Shown here piece by piece: positions 8,083 through 17,390 of a stretch of 64,000 bases of DNA. The position numbers and the translations under genes were made by a program. The DNA comes from Chitinophagales bacterium (GTDB lineage: Bacteria; Bacteroidota; Bacteroidia; Chitinophagales; JADIYW01). Position 1 is the stretch's first letter, and every line of letters starts with the position of its first letter. The DNA lies in assembly GCA_020636545.1 (NCBI GenBank), contig JACJXS010000014.1:1-64000 (forward strand). Direction: 5' to 3'. Under the pieces are notes generated by a model that was given only the letters and a program-made list of their open reading frames with translations, did not search any database and was not told the origin of the DNA.

Positions 8083-10318
8083 CTAATAATAATATGTTAC
8101 TTCAACCATCACTCCTCCATTATCACTAGGTAAAGTATTAATCCAATCACAGTTACCACCAGTCCATGCAAACGATATATAATACTGTCCATTATGAACT
8201 AAAGGAGGGTTCTCTCCATGAAAAGGATTATACTCATTATTTGGTCTTTGCCCTTTTGCCCAGCTATAAGTTATTTTTTCTATAATTCGCCCATCTAATA
8301 TATAATTTGGTGGAAAATTATAAAAAACAACCTGATAATGTTTTGCACTATCTTCTACGGGAAAAATTGCCATTGGATATTGTCCGCACCAGTTATCTTG
8401 ATCTGGAAACTGATAAATAAAAACGGTCATTGGTATATGGATAATCTTCTTATTCTCGTCATTACTTATTTTCACAATTCCCTTTGTATCACTTGCTAAA
8501 AAATATTCATCGTCGGGAGCTGTTTTTTGTTTCATATATACCTTTGCTCTGATTTCTTCCTGTGCTTCTTTTGTATCTTCATCGGTACAGGAGTAAGTAA
8601 TATTATCCGAATTATAAGTAGTAATTGTCGTTGAATTATTAAACCCGCTTTTCAGTTTACCATAGCTTCCTGCTGTTTCCCAAACTACTTTATAATCATA
8701 ATCTCCAGCTTGTCCAATATCTTTTTTATTATCACTTCTTACCAAATATAAACGAATCTCATTTGCTTTATCTTTTTGTCCTGAAATTGTTACACCAGTA
8801 GGCAATATTTTATAAGAAACCTTTTTCACATTAATTTTAGTAGTATCTGTACCCACCACATTGCTGCCTATATAAGCTTTTACATATACGTATTCAAAAT
8901 TATTACCATCACTCAGTTGATTAGAAGAAGCTTTTACATAATATTGTGGCTTGGCGTCTTGACTTTCAAAGGAAACACTACGATGTCCTTGATTATCCCA
9001 AAGCTCACCAAAATTCCCTGAAGTACTCCATTCAAAAAACGGATGTGTTCCTTGAGGCAATTCCATATTCTTAATTATAGCTTCTAATTTAATAAAACTA
9101 CCTGACACACCTGTAGCTTCTACTGGTAGCAGTGTTACCTTGCCAGTTCGAGCCGTGATATCGAAACTTTCAATTCCTTTGGAGGATAAGATATTATTCG
9201 TTGTAAGAGCCAAGTCGGTAGTACCCAATATAAAATCAACAACAGCCAAAACCTTGCTTATTTTGATATGTGTAACAGAGCCAGACCATAAGTTTTTTAA
9301 ACCCATATCGCCAATACCATCAAAAATTGCAGTCAGATAGGTGTTTGCTACATCTGCTCCTATGCTTGTTATTACCTTTTTCAGAGCATTAGAATAACTT
9401 CCTTTTTTAATCTCTTCATACACATCAGGGGTAGCTTTCCAAAAATTTTTTATTGCATCAATTGCAATATCTATATCTTTCTTACTCCAATCAAAATCAG
9501 CAGTCATACCTTCAGCAGAAGTAATTAAAGATAGTGTAGGAATCAGGAAATCTAGTAGAAAGGTTTCTGCTGAGAGTTCTAAATATTTTGAAAGTTCAGC
9601 AGTCGTAGCCTCATTACCACTCATGTGTGCCCCTGCAAGACTACCAGGACCTACAATTCTTAATTTATACAATGCTTCACTTTCATTGTCCTCCAATTGT
9701 AATTGGTTAGGATCTGTTTTGGCTACCATAGAACCCATATCACTACCATCTACCCATTTACCTATTTCACCCATAACACTCGTTACTCCTGAACGAGAAC
9801 TCACTGGAAAATCATTCTCAGCTTTTGTGTTTTCTCCAAATTGACTAATAAGGGTATGTTTGCTGTTATTCATATCCGTATAATTCATTTTATATAAGTA
9901 AGCGTGAGCTCTTCTGCGGTAATAATTATTGACAGAATACTGGCTCAAGCCATCCTCCTGCACTCGTAATCCACTTTTTACATTAGCAGCATCTACTTTT
10001 ATATCTGCTGATTTTTTCATATTATTAGCATCTAAAACATCTTTATTTCTGAGTTCTTTTACCGTAGCTGTCAAACCATCTATAAAACCACCCTTGGAAA
10101 TAATAAGTGGATCCGCTATAAAATCTTGTTCAAATTTTTGAACCCATTGACCTACAATCTTATTACCCTCATACTGCTCAAAAAATGATTTTGTAAATGC
10201 TACATCTGCATAAGGAAGTCCAAGTCCCCAATACAAAAGCACTTGTGCTGTTGTTGCTGACGATACTATTCTAGCATTATCTCCAGCAAAACCCATCATA
10301 ACCAAATTGTCTTTATTA
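8083..10318 (-). pseudogene. C-terminal part of a large lipoprotein gene split by an IS element
   Basis: The frame carries about 740 residues from a TTG at 10305, but that is not a native start: the reading frame runs into the IS boundary at 10318. Removing the IS and one copy of the TA duplication joins this part in frame to 11236-11494 (codons GAT AAT AAT AAA GAC AAT TTG), giving an 830-residue lipoprotein. The body has a long helical segment, then Ig-like beta-rich repeats (for example around FFEWSTSGNFGELW and YKVVWETAGSYGKL). The family is not recognised. It is likely a surface protein, now inactivated. Confidence 0.85.
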
Positions 10319-10333
10319 GACCTCTTGCGAAAT

Positions 10334-10765
10334 TCATTTTAGACTTAGATTATAAATTCCTGCAATAATATTCATTCTTAAGTTAAATCTTCTTCTTCGA
10401 TTTCGATATTTTTCTGCTAATATTTTAAATATTTTTAGTTCACGGATAATGTTTTCTATTAGCACTCTGTGGGATGATATTTTTCTATTTTGTATCTTAT
10501 CTTCTTTAGTTAGCGGATTTTTCTTACTCCGTTTCTTGGGTAGTTCACTATTAGCGTGTTGCTTTTTAATACCTTGATAACCAGTATCTGTTTGTGCTTT
10601 TATAGTAGGATGTATAAATACTCTACTATTTTTAAAAAGTTTAAAATCATGTTGTTTGCCTATACTATTATGCAAACAGATTATTTTTCGTGTATGTTTT
10701 TCTGCTACTATCTGTGTTTTTATAGTATGTCTTTTCTTTTTACCTGAGTAATATTTACGTTGTTT
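10334..10765 (-). CDS. IS5-family transposase, orfB (C-terminal part, entered by -1 frameshift)
   Basis: Continues orfA after a -1 slip at the A-run (10763-10770). The re-read frame gives KKKQRKYYSGKKKRHTIKT, a standard IS5 DDE segment, which supports the slip. The second catalytic Asp is in DTGYQG and the Glu in LIENIIREL, followed by the arginine-rich RNRRRRF. No convincing start codon exists inside this part (the apparent one at 10675 is TTG), so it is probably made only as a fusion. The fused transposase would be about 278 residues. Confidence 0.88.
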   Translation of the reverse strand, partial: KQRKYYSGKKKRHTIKTQIVAEKHTRKIICLHNSIGKQHDFKLFKNSRVFIHPTIKAQTDTGYQGIKKQHANSELPKKRSKKNPLTKEDKIQNRKISSHRVLIENIIRELKIFKILAEKYRNRRRRFNLRMNIIAGIYNLSLK

Positions 10766-11169
10766 TTTTTAGGTCGTTCAATTGGGGTCTCTGCTACATC
10801 TATTAGGATAACTTCAAAGAGATGTTCTGACTCTGTTAAGACACGTTTGCCAGGTAGATGTAGGGAAGGGTGACTAATTAATGCTTGTTCTATAAATTTT
10901 ATAGTTCTACAAACATTGCTTTCACTTAATCCGTATGCAACTCCTATATGAAACATAGTACGATATTCTCGAAGATACATCAAGGTCATTAGTAGCTTGT
11001 CCTCTGTTATTAAATGCGATTTTCTACCTGTTCTTCCTCGCTTTCGTGTCTTTGCTTCATAGTCATTCACAGCTTCCACTAAATGCAAGAATATAATAGG
11101 TGTTACTCCTGTTAGCCTTTTAAAATCTGTCGGCTTTAGATTTTTAATTTCTTTCCAAATCATCAACAA
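10720..11169 (-). CDS. IS5-family transposase, orfA (N-terminal part)
   Basis: 149 residues in its own frame. The N-terminal DNA-binding part is followed by the HTH-like region LSESNVCRTIKFIE. The first catalytic Asp lies in VILIDVAETPIERPK, just before the slippery A8 tract. Without a frameshift, translation ends 18 codons after the slip and gives a product with only one of the three DDE residues. A truncated orfA product often acts as a transposition inhibitor in related elements; here that is inference. Confidence 0.88.
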   Translation of the reverse strand: MLMIWKEIKNLKPTDFKRLTGVTPIIFLHLVEAVNDYEAKTRKRGRTGRKSHLITEDKLLMTLMYLREYRTMFHIGVAYGLSESNVCRTIKFIEQALISHPSLHLPGKRVLTESEHLFEVILIDVAETPIERPKKNNVNITQVKRKDIL

Positions 11170-11235
11170 GTTTAGGTTATTAAACTAGATTGGAAATAGT
11201 TTTTTATTAGCTTAGTGTGAATTTCGCAAGAGGTC

Positions 11236-11494
11236 TATTATCAAAAACATAAACTGGCGTTATATCGTCTTTAAAAACAGGAATGGGTACTTTGTTTTTA
11301 TCTTTTATATCCACAAAAGTAGCTCCTGACAATACTTCCCCACCATTTACTTCTAAATCAGTATTAGCTGGTACTTGAATTTTAATCTCTAACTGTCCTT
11401 TGGGTGGTGGCGTTGGTGTATTTGATATCTTATCTTTTTTACATCCAAAGATTAAGATAGCACTTAAACTAAAATAAATAATTACCTTTTTCAT
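11236..11494 (-). pseudogene. N-terminal part of the IS-split lipoprotein gene
   Basis: The ATG at 11494 starts a type II signal peptide: MKKVIIYF, a hydrophobic core, then the lipobox IFGC with Cys18, followed by KKDK. A proline-rich linker (TPTPPPKG) and a beta-rich segment follow. The native gene stops at the IS end; the frame then runs about ten codons into the IS, ending at 11207 after KFTLS. A truncated 95-residue lipoprotein could still be made. Matching in-frame codons continue at 10316 on the other side of the IS. Confidence 0.88.
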
Positions 11495-11593
11495 AGCCGT
11501 TTGTTTTAAATTTTATAAATCAATTTAAAATTATTTATAATACCTATTAGAAAATAATAAAAATCACATAAAAAGATAAATTTGTCTTTTTCT

Positions 11594-12388
11594 TTAATTA
11601 TAGAAATTCTTCCATGCTTTATATTCTTTTGGAATAGCACCAGAGAATCGCTTGTATTCTTTAATAAAATGACTTTGATCAAAATATCCAAATTGGAAAG
11701 CAATTTCATTCCAATTAATATCAATAGTAGAATGAATTATTTTTTTAGCTTTACTATAACGTGCAATTTGTCCAAATAATTTTGGCGAAATACCAATTAT
11801 CTTAGTAAAATGATTACAAAAAGAATTTTGAGACATATTTACCAATGTGCATAATTCTTTAATGGGGATATTCTTATCCTTGCTCTTAATTAAATTACAA
11901 GCGGTAATAATTTTTTCATCAGTGGGTGTAAGGTATTCATGGCAATCTTCAAACATAAATTGTTCTAAAATAGCAATACAGGTTTCTATATTGTCCAAAG
12001 ATGCCTCAAGCGGTTTAGAATATAATTTAAGTTTTGGAAATAATTTATATGCATCAATGGTTGTATTGTGTAATTTATATTGTTCCAATCCAAAAGCTGA
12101 AAAGGCTCCCCAAGGGAAAAAATCAATTTTAATAAAACGAATTTCTTCTTCTACTTCATATAGTCTAGGTTTTGAATATGGACCAGCATAAGCCACTCTA
12201 TAGTTAATAATACTATTAGAGAAACATTCTTTCAAGTGGATAGTAGGATTTAAAAACACAAATAAGGAAGTAATATTATCAGGCAATATTTTTCTTCTTA
12301 GCATTTCATCTTTCGTTAATTTATAAAAGCTAATGTTTACAATATGATTTTGTAATGAATGTGGTATTGGAAATTGTTGTATAAACAT
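11594..12388 (-). CDS. AraC-family transcriptional regulator
   Basis: 264 residues. The C-terminal third is a double helix-turn-helix of the AraC type. The first motif is around IPIKELCTLVNMSQNSFCNHF and the second around IAFQFGYFDQSHFIKEYKRF, closing with PKEYK. The N-terminal 150 residues fit the DUF6597-type sensor domain found in Bacteroidota AraC proteins (for example AGPYSKPRLYEV); its ligand is unknown. It stands alone, about 100 bp from the disrupted lipoprotein gene and transcribed in the same direction, so it might regulate that gene. That link rests on position only. Confidence 0.9.
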   Translation of the reverse strand: MFIQQFPIPHSLQNHIVNISFYKLTKDEMLRRKILPDNITSLFVFLNPTIHLKECFSNSIINYRVAYAGPYSKPRLYEVEEEIRFIKIDFFPWGAFSAFGLEQYKLHNTTIDAYKLFPKLKLYSKPLEASLDNIETCIAILEQFMFEDCHEYLTPTDEKIITACNLIKSKDKNIPIKELCTLVNMSQNSFCNHFTKIIGISPKLFGQIARYSKAKKIIHSTIDINWNEIAFQFGYFDQSHFIKEYKRFSGAIPKEYKAWKNFYN

Positions 12389-12781
12389 TCAAGATAATTA
12401 TAAGCAATACTATTTTAATGAAGTACTAAATAATAAAAACTATGCGACCGAAGTCATATAACAATCAATTTAAAGATAACTAAAATTATTCAATTTTTAG
12501 TGTTGTAGGCTATAAGGTCTTAGAAGTACTAATTTTATTGAGTTTGTATTGAAACAATTTCCAATAATTTTTTAATAATTTTCTTCATATATTAAAATGA
12601 AAGCATTTGATTTTATTAAAAAATTCCTTTTTAATTAGGAAAGTTTATCTAAAGAATTCTATATTTGTTTGAAAATGGTATATTTTTTGAACTAAAAAAA
12701 ATTGATATCGTTTCATTCATTTTTAAACGAAATAAAACTATTGATAAAACAAAACTATTTTAAATTATAAAAATCAAAACT
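12389..12781 (+). other. 393-bp AT-rich intergenic region without a recognised gene
   Basis: Lies between the divergent AraC gene and the WG-repeat gene and must hold both promoters. A short inverted repeat CGTTT...AAACG is near 12709-12732. No RNA gene, long repeat or ORF with coding character is seen. A TTTG near 12669 with an AT-rich TATATTTTTTG near 12680 could form a promoter for the WG gene, but the match is imperfect. Confidence 0.4.
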
Positions 12782-13882
12782 ATGAAAACAAAATTTTGTA
12801 TCTTAATGTTCTTTTCCTTATTATTTATTTTTCAAAGCAAGGCACAATCCACTAGCAATTGGAGCAATCAATATGATGAGGTAGGTAAATTCTATGATGG
12901 ACTTGCTTGGGTAAAATTAGATTATAAATATGGCTTTGTTGATCAGACAGGCAAAAAAGTTACACCATTGAAGTATGATTTTGTGGGTGATTTTTCTGAA
13001 GGTCTTGCAATGGTAATGACTGGAGATTTTGAAGGATTAGAAGAGCCTAAATGTGGTTTTATAAATAAAACAGGCACAGAAGTTATTCCTCTAAAATATA
13101 GTAAGGCTGAGAAATTCTCTGAAGGTTTAGCAATGGTAGTTGAAGGTATTCTTGGAGATGCATTGTCAGGATTTATTGATAAAACAGGGAAGGTAATTAT
13201 TCCTATCCAATACGAAGATGCAGGTAATTTCTCTGAAGGTTTAGCAAAAATACAATTAAATGAAAACTGGGGTTTCATAGATAAGACAGGGAAAGAGCTT
13301 GTAGCTCCAAAATATAATAGTGTAGGCGATTTTTCAGAAGGAATGGCTGTCGTTAGCTCAGGAACATCGGGGGTAGAAAAATTTGGCTTTATAGATAAAA
13401 CTGGAAAAGAAATTATTCCATTAAAATATGATTATGCAGGTAAAATTTCTGAAGGTTTAGCAAGTGTTTCCATAAATGATAAATATGGATATATAGACAA
13501 AACAGGTGCAGAGATCATTCATCTGCAATATGAAGATGCAAGTGATTTTTCGGAGGGTATTGCAGCAATAGCTCAGAATAATTATAAATATAGTTTTATT
13601 GACAAAACAGGAAAAGAAGTAATTGCTTCAGACTATGACTATGCTGGAAATTTCTCTGAGGGCTTAGTAATGGTGCGAAAGGGTGATTATTCAAGTGGAA
13701 AATGGGGATTTATTGATAAAACAGGCAAAGTTATTATTCCTTTAATCTATTCTGAGACTGAACCTTTTGCTCAAGGTTTAGCAAGAGTAAAAACAGACGA
13801 AAATTGGTTTTTAATTAATCCCAAAGGAGAATGTGTATCAGGTTGTAAGTATGCTCCAACTACACATCTAAAAGCAAAATAG
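12782..13882 (+). CDS. Secreted WG (KWG)-repeat protein
   Basis: 366 residues. The first 22 are a signal peptide ending in SKA-QS, so export is expected. The rest is about eight tandem repeats of roughly 40 residues with the pattern FIDKTGKEVIPLKYDYAG then FSEGLA, typical of WG-repeat beta-propeller-like proteins. Such repeats are thought to mediate protein or surface contacts; no enzyme motif is present. It has its own AT-rich upstream region and no operon partner. The repeats are well conserved at DNA level too, so copy number may vary between strains. Confidence 0.9.
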   Translation: MKTKFCILMFFSLLFIFQSKAQSTSNWSNQYDEVGKFYDGLAWVKLDYKYGFVDQTGKKVTPLKYDFVGDFSEGLAMVMTGDFEGLEEPKCGFINKTGTEVIPLKYSKAEKFSEGLAMVVEGILGDALSGFIDKTGKVIIPIQYEDAGNFSEGLAKIQLNENWGFIDKTGKELVAPKYNSVGDFSEGMAVVSSGTSGVEKFGFIDKTGKEIIPLKYDYAGKISEGLASVSINDKYGYIDKTGAEIIHLQYEDASDFSEGIAAIAQNNYKYSFIDKTGKEVIASDYDYAGNFSEGLVMVRKGDYSSGKWGFIDKTGKVIIPLIYSETEPFAQGLARVKTDENWFLINPKGECVSGCKYAPTTHLKAK

Positions 13883-14021
13883 TAATTCCTACTTGTTTTT
13901 ATGTATTATGAAATTTAGTATAACAATCAACTATCATTTAATTCTTATTTAACTTCATTTTTGGAGCTTAATATCAATATTTATATTAATTTCGGACAAA
14001 ATTATCTTAAATTAAAATATT

Positions 14022-14780
14022 ATGAGCGAAATAAGAGAAAATGAACACGGAGAATTGGACGTTAGAGTTGTTGCACCTATCCAAAGACATGAATTTTTAG
14101 TAGAGCTTTTTAAAAACTTACCTGTCGCTGAAAGCTTTGTATTTATCAATGACCACGACCCTATTCCATTATTTTATGAATTCAAATCTATTTATGGAGA
14201 TGTGGTAGATTGGGTATATTTAAACCGAGGTGGCAGAGAATGGAAAGTGAAAGTTACACGTACAGCTGCATCTGAAGAAAGAGATATGAAAGATATTTCT
14301 ACTTTATTAGATTTAAGAAAAGCAGCACCAAAAGAATGGAAACAAATTGTATTTCATCGCTATGGTATGATGGAACCAGATACGACTATGGAATTAATTT
14401 CATCTATTGACCCTGAAGAAATTCAACAAATTTTCAAAAATAAATTTGAAGGACAATATACTTGGACATACAAAAGACAAGTTCCTGATGAATATATTAT
14501 TCATATCAAAAAAGTGGAGAAAAGTGGATTAGGCGATGATGGTTTTTCAGTAGTGAATGAAATGGATATCCGTCCTTTTCCACCAGCTGAAAGACATGAA
14601 ATGTTTTACAAAGCATTTGCCGATATAAAAGTAGGCGAAGCCTTTGAATTTATCAACGACCACGATCCAAAACCTTTGTATTACCAAATGGAAGCAGAAA
14701 GCAAAGAGCCATTCCGTTGGGAATATATTGAAAATGGTCCAGATGCTTGGAAAGTAAGAGTAGTGAAAGTAAAAGCTTAA
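14022..14780 (+). CDS. Protein with three DUF2249-like domains
   Basis: 252 residues, no signal peptide. Residues 10-85 and 185-252 are clear DUF2249 copies, each with ERHE or QRHEF, then FVFINDHDPIPL or FEFINDHDPKPL, and a closing WKVRV/WKVKV. The middle part (about 95-165) is a weaker third copy with HRYGMMEPDTTM and YTWTYKRQVPDEY. DUF2249 is a TusA-like fold found with hemerythrin and nitrogen-oxide respiration genes; its reaction is unknown. The HDP motif and the repeated layout suggest ancient duplication. There is no operon partner here. Confidence 0.85.
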   Translation: MSEIRENEHGELDVRVVAPIQRHEFLVELFKNLPVAESFVFINDHDPIPLFYEFKSIYGDVVDWVYLNRGGREWKVKVTRTAASEERDMKDISTLLDLRKAAPKEWKQIVFHRYGMMEPDTTMELISSIDPEEIQQIFKNKFEGQYTWTYKRQVPDEYIIHIKKVEKSGLGDDGFSVVNEMDIRPFPPAERHEMFYKAFADIKVGEAFEFINDHDPKPLYYQMEAESKEPFRWEYIENGPDAWKVRVVKVKA

Positions 14781-14813
14781 TGAATTAAAAGCATATTTGC
14801 ATTGTATTAATAG

Positions 14814-15143
14814 TTAATGGGCATTCGTTTTGGAAAAAAAGTTCATAATAAATACACCTGATACTATTAATGCAATGCCAAGTATAGCGGGCAAATCCAG
14901 ATTCTGTTTAAAAATAACTACTGAAATTATTGCTGTCAATACAATTCCTAATCCGCCCCAAATTGCATAAGCTATGCCCAAAGGAATTGTTTTTAAAGTT
15001 AGTGATAAAAAATAAAAACAAGTTACATAAGCAATAAGCATAATTGATGTTGGAATTATTTTAGTAAATCCATCTGAAACTTTTATTAAACTAGAGCCTA
15101 ATACTTCTAATATAATTGCTAAGGCTAAATAAACATATCCCAT
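14814..15143 (-). CDS. Small multidrug resistance (SMR) transporter
   Basis: 109 residues with four predicted membrane helices. The conserved membrane Glu of helix 1 is present in AIILEVLGSSLIK. Other family marks are GIAYAIWGGLGIVLT in helix 3 and GIALIVSGVFIMNF in helix 4. Members export cationic compounds in exchange for protons as dual-topology dimers. Whether this one is EmrE/QacE-like or a guanidinium exporter is not clear. Its start is only 5 nt from the end of the upstream phosphoesterase gene, so they are probably cotranscribed. Confidence 0.92.
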   Translation of the reverse strand: MGYVYLALAIILEVLGSSLIKVSDGFTKIIPTSIMLIAYVTCFYFLSLTLKTIPLGIAYAIWGGLGIVLTAIISVVIFKQNLDLPAILGIALIVSGVFIMNFFSKTNAH

Positions 15144-15148
15144 AAAAA

Positions 15149-15940
15149 TTAATCTCTTGGTGTTCTATCAATCCCTTTAAACTCTAAATCGTGTCGGTAA
15201 TAAAACAAATCCCATTTCCCATTGTTATATTCTAAAGCAGTCAAGTTTTCCACCCAATCGCCAGAATTTAAGTAAGTAGTTGAACCATTAGATTTTGTAA
15301 TCGTTCGGATTTGTGGTTTGTGTATATGCCCACAAATCACATAATCATATTTTTCTTCAATAGCAATATCAATAGCGACTTCTTCAAAATCTTGTACTTT
15401 TGATTTTACAATACTTTTTATCTTATCTTTGATAAATTTAGAAATAAAGATTTCTTCCTTACCTTGTTGCATCCTTATTTTATTAATATATCTATTGATT
15501 CTAAAAATATTATCATAGTAACGACCGCCTAATTTTGCTAACCATCTTGCACTTCCACCAACAGACAAATCGTATTTGTCGCCATGAAAAATCCAATGTT
15601 TTTTTCCATCAATTTCTAAAATAATTTCATCACGAAGTTCTAAAACATCAAAACGATAGCCTGAAAAATCACGCATAGAATCATCATGATTTCCAGTAAT
15701 ATAATAAACAGGAATTCCTCGTCTAGCAAAATCTAAAATTAAGAAAATATTTTCAACATGTTCGGTTGGAAAATAACCCACAGAAAAATGCCAAATATCT
15801 AACCAATCACCATTTATAATCAAAATATTTGGCTCAATACTATTCAGATATCTATTCAATTCTTTTGCATGACAAGCATGTGTACCTAAATGGATATCGG
15901 AAATAATACAGATTTCTACTTTTCTCTTGGCCGAATTCAT
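15149..15940 (-). CDS. LpxH-like metallophosphoesterase (UDP-2,3-diacylglucosamine diphosphatase family)
   Basis: 263 residues from the ATG at 15940 (three extra residues if 15949 is used). A calcineurin-type fold with all metal-site blocks: SDIHLG, NGDWLD, GNHDD, FHGDKYD and CGHIHKP. The long insert (about 130-190) is typical of Bacteroidota LpxH-like enzymes annotated as lipid A precursor hydrolases. Lipid A synthesis at the inner membrane is the likely role, but other nucleotide or lipid phosphates are possible. Upstream of and close to the SMR gene. Confidence 0.85.
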   Translation of the reverse strand: MNSAKRKVEICIISDIHLGTHACHAKELNRYLNSIEPNILIINGDWLDIWHFSVGYFPTEHVENIFLILDFARRGIPVYYITGNHDDSMRDFSGYRFDVLELRDEIILEIDGKKHWIFHGDKYDLSVGGSARWLAKLGGRYYDNIFRINRYINKIRMQQGKEEIFISKFIKDKIKSIVKSKVQDFEEVAIDIAIEEKYDYVICGHIHKPQIRTITKSNGSTTYLNSGDWVENLTALEYNNGKWDLFYYRHDLEFKGIDRTPRD

Positions 15941-16129
15941 AAAATGCAATTATACAAAATAAATTATCAAAATCACAGTAAAGCAATAGATTTTATAAAA
16001 CAATAATTACAAATTAGCCAACTCTTTTATCTAAAACTCATCAATGTATAAAGGTTTCAATTATTAAACAATTTTAGCAATTATAAAATTGAAATAATAT
16101 TTACTTTTGTTGTTCTAAATTCAATCCTT

Positions 16130-17251
16130 ATGGCAAAAAGCAAATCAAGTTCAAAAAAGGCAACAAAACAACCTATCTATTCAATAGACAAAAAAGCAGA
16201 AAATTTCCTATTCAAATACCTCAACAATGCATCACCAACTGGTTTTGAAGCAGAAGGTCAAAAAATTTGGTTAGATTATATTAAACCATACATTGATAAA
16301 TACGAAGTAGATTATTATGGTACAACTTATGGCATCATTAACCCAGATGCAAAATTTAAAGTCGTTATTGAAGCTCACGCAGATGAAATTTCTTGGTTTG
16401 TAAGTTATATTGGCGAAGATGGACTAATCAATGTTATCAGAAATGGCGGTAGTGATCACATGATAGCACCTTCAAAAAGAGTAAATCTGCATACCAAAAA
16501 CGGTATTGTAAAAGGTATTTTTGGTTGGCCTGCAATTCATTTAAGAGATGCTTCAAAAGATACAGCTCCGTCTGTAAAAAATATTACGATAGATGTAGGA
16601 GCAGCTAATAAAAAAGAGGTGGAAGATATGGGCATACACGTCGGTACAGTCATTACTTATGAAGATGAATTAATGATACTCAATAACAAATTCTATACAG
16701 GAAGAGCTTTGGATAATAGAATGGGTGGATTTATGATTGCTCAAGTGGCTCGATTGCTTAGTGAAAATAAGGACAAGTTGCCTTTTGCATTATATATTGT
16801 CAATTCAGTTCAAGAAGAAATTGGATTGCGTGGTGCTCAGATGGTCGTAGAACGAATTAAACCAAATTTAGCCATCATTACAGATGTTTGCCACGATACA
16901 ACTACACCAATGATAGACAAAAAAGTAAGTGGTGATTTTAAATGTGGCAATGGTCCTGTGATTACTTATGGTCCAGCTGTGCATAATATTTTAAGGGAAC
17001 AAATTTTAGATACCGCTGAGAAAAACGAAATTGCATTTCAAAGAGATGCCGCAAGTAGAAGTACAGGAACAGACACTGATGCTTTTGCTTATGGCAATGC
17101 CGGCGTACCAAGTGCTTTGATTTCATTGGCTTTAAAATATATGCATACAACAGTTGAAACCGTTGCAAAATCTGATGTGGAAGCTGTAATTTCACTAATC
17201 TATGAAACACTAAAAAACATCAATCCAAAGACTAGTTATAAATATTTATAG
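16130..17251 (+). CDS. M42-family aminopeptidase (FrvX/glutamyl aminopeptidase type)
   Basis: 373 residues. A dinuclear metal peptidase that forms large tetrahedral complexes and trims short peptides in the cytoplasm. Metal and catalytic residues are visible: His in EAHADE, Asp in RALDNRMGG, the Glu-Glu pair in QEEIGLRGA, Asp in TDVCHD and His in KYMHTTVE. A lysine/serine-rich N-terminal tail (AKSKSSSKKATK) precedes the domain and is probably flexible. A -7-like TACTTTTG lies at 16102-16109. It is followed by malate synthase but has a 139-nt gap, so it is probably separate. Confidence 0.92.
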   Translation: MAKSKSSSKKATKQPIYSIDKKAENFLFKYLNNASPTGFEAEGQKIWLDYIKPYIDKYEVDYYGTTYGIINPDAKFKVVIEAHADEISWFVSYIGEDGLINVIRNGGSDHMIAPSKRVNLHTKNGIVKGIFGWPAIHLRDASKDTAPSVKNITIDVGAANKKEVEDMGIHVGTVITYEDELMILNNKFYTGRALDNRMGGFMIAQVARLLSENKDKLPFALYIVNSVQEEIGLRGAQMVVERIKPNLAIITDVCHDTTTPMIDKKVSGDFKCGNGPVITYGPAVHNILREQILDTAEKNEIAFQRDAASRSTGTDTDAFAYGNAGVPSALISLALKYMHTTVETVAKSDVEAVISLIYETLKNINPKTSYKYL

Positions 17252-17346
17252 TAATAATAAGAAAGTAGCTAGGTTTTCTTTATTCCAATACAACTAAGTT
17301 TAAAATAGGCTTAACATCTTAGTTTTTATTTGACTTTTAAATTTCT

Positions 17347-17354
17347 TATATTTG
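17347..17354 (+). promoter_or_regulatory. -7 box upstream of malate synthase
   Basis: TATATTTG, a match to TAnnTTTG, lies 36 nt before the aceB start codon. A TTTG at 17329-17332 is too close (14 nt) for a standard -33 element, so only the -7 box is claimed. Confidence 0.45.
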
Positions 17355-17390
17355 CGAATATTAGATTTTTAAACTAAACAACATACTATT

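Larger units (their letters stand above)
10319..11235 (-). mobile_element. IS5-family insertion sequence (917 bp)
   Basis: The ends are inverted repeats: GACCTCTTGCGAAATTCA starts at 10319 and its complement ends at 11235. Both ends are flanked by TA (10317-10318 and 11236-11237), the target duplication typical of the IS427-type group of IS5. The element holds two overlapping frames, orfA and orfB, joined by a -1 slip on eight adenines. No stop or deletion interrupts the fused frame, so the element looks potentially active. It sits inside a lipoprotein gene and preserves the flanking codons exactly, which suggests a recent insertion. Confidence 0.93.

Noticed and set aside
12389..12781. Possible tRNA or riboswitch in the gap before the WG-repeat gene
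   Set aside because: No cloverleaf, conserved T-loop or aptamer block is visible; the same holds for the other long gaps in the window.
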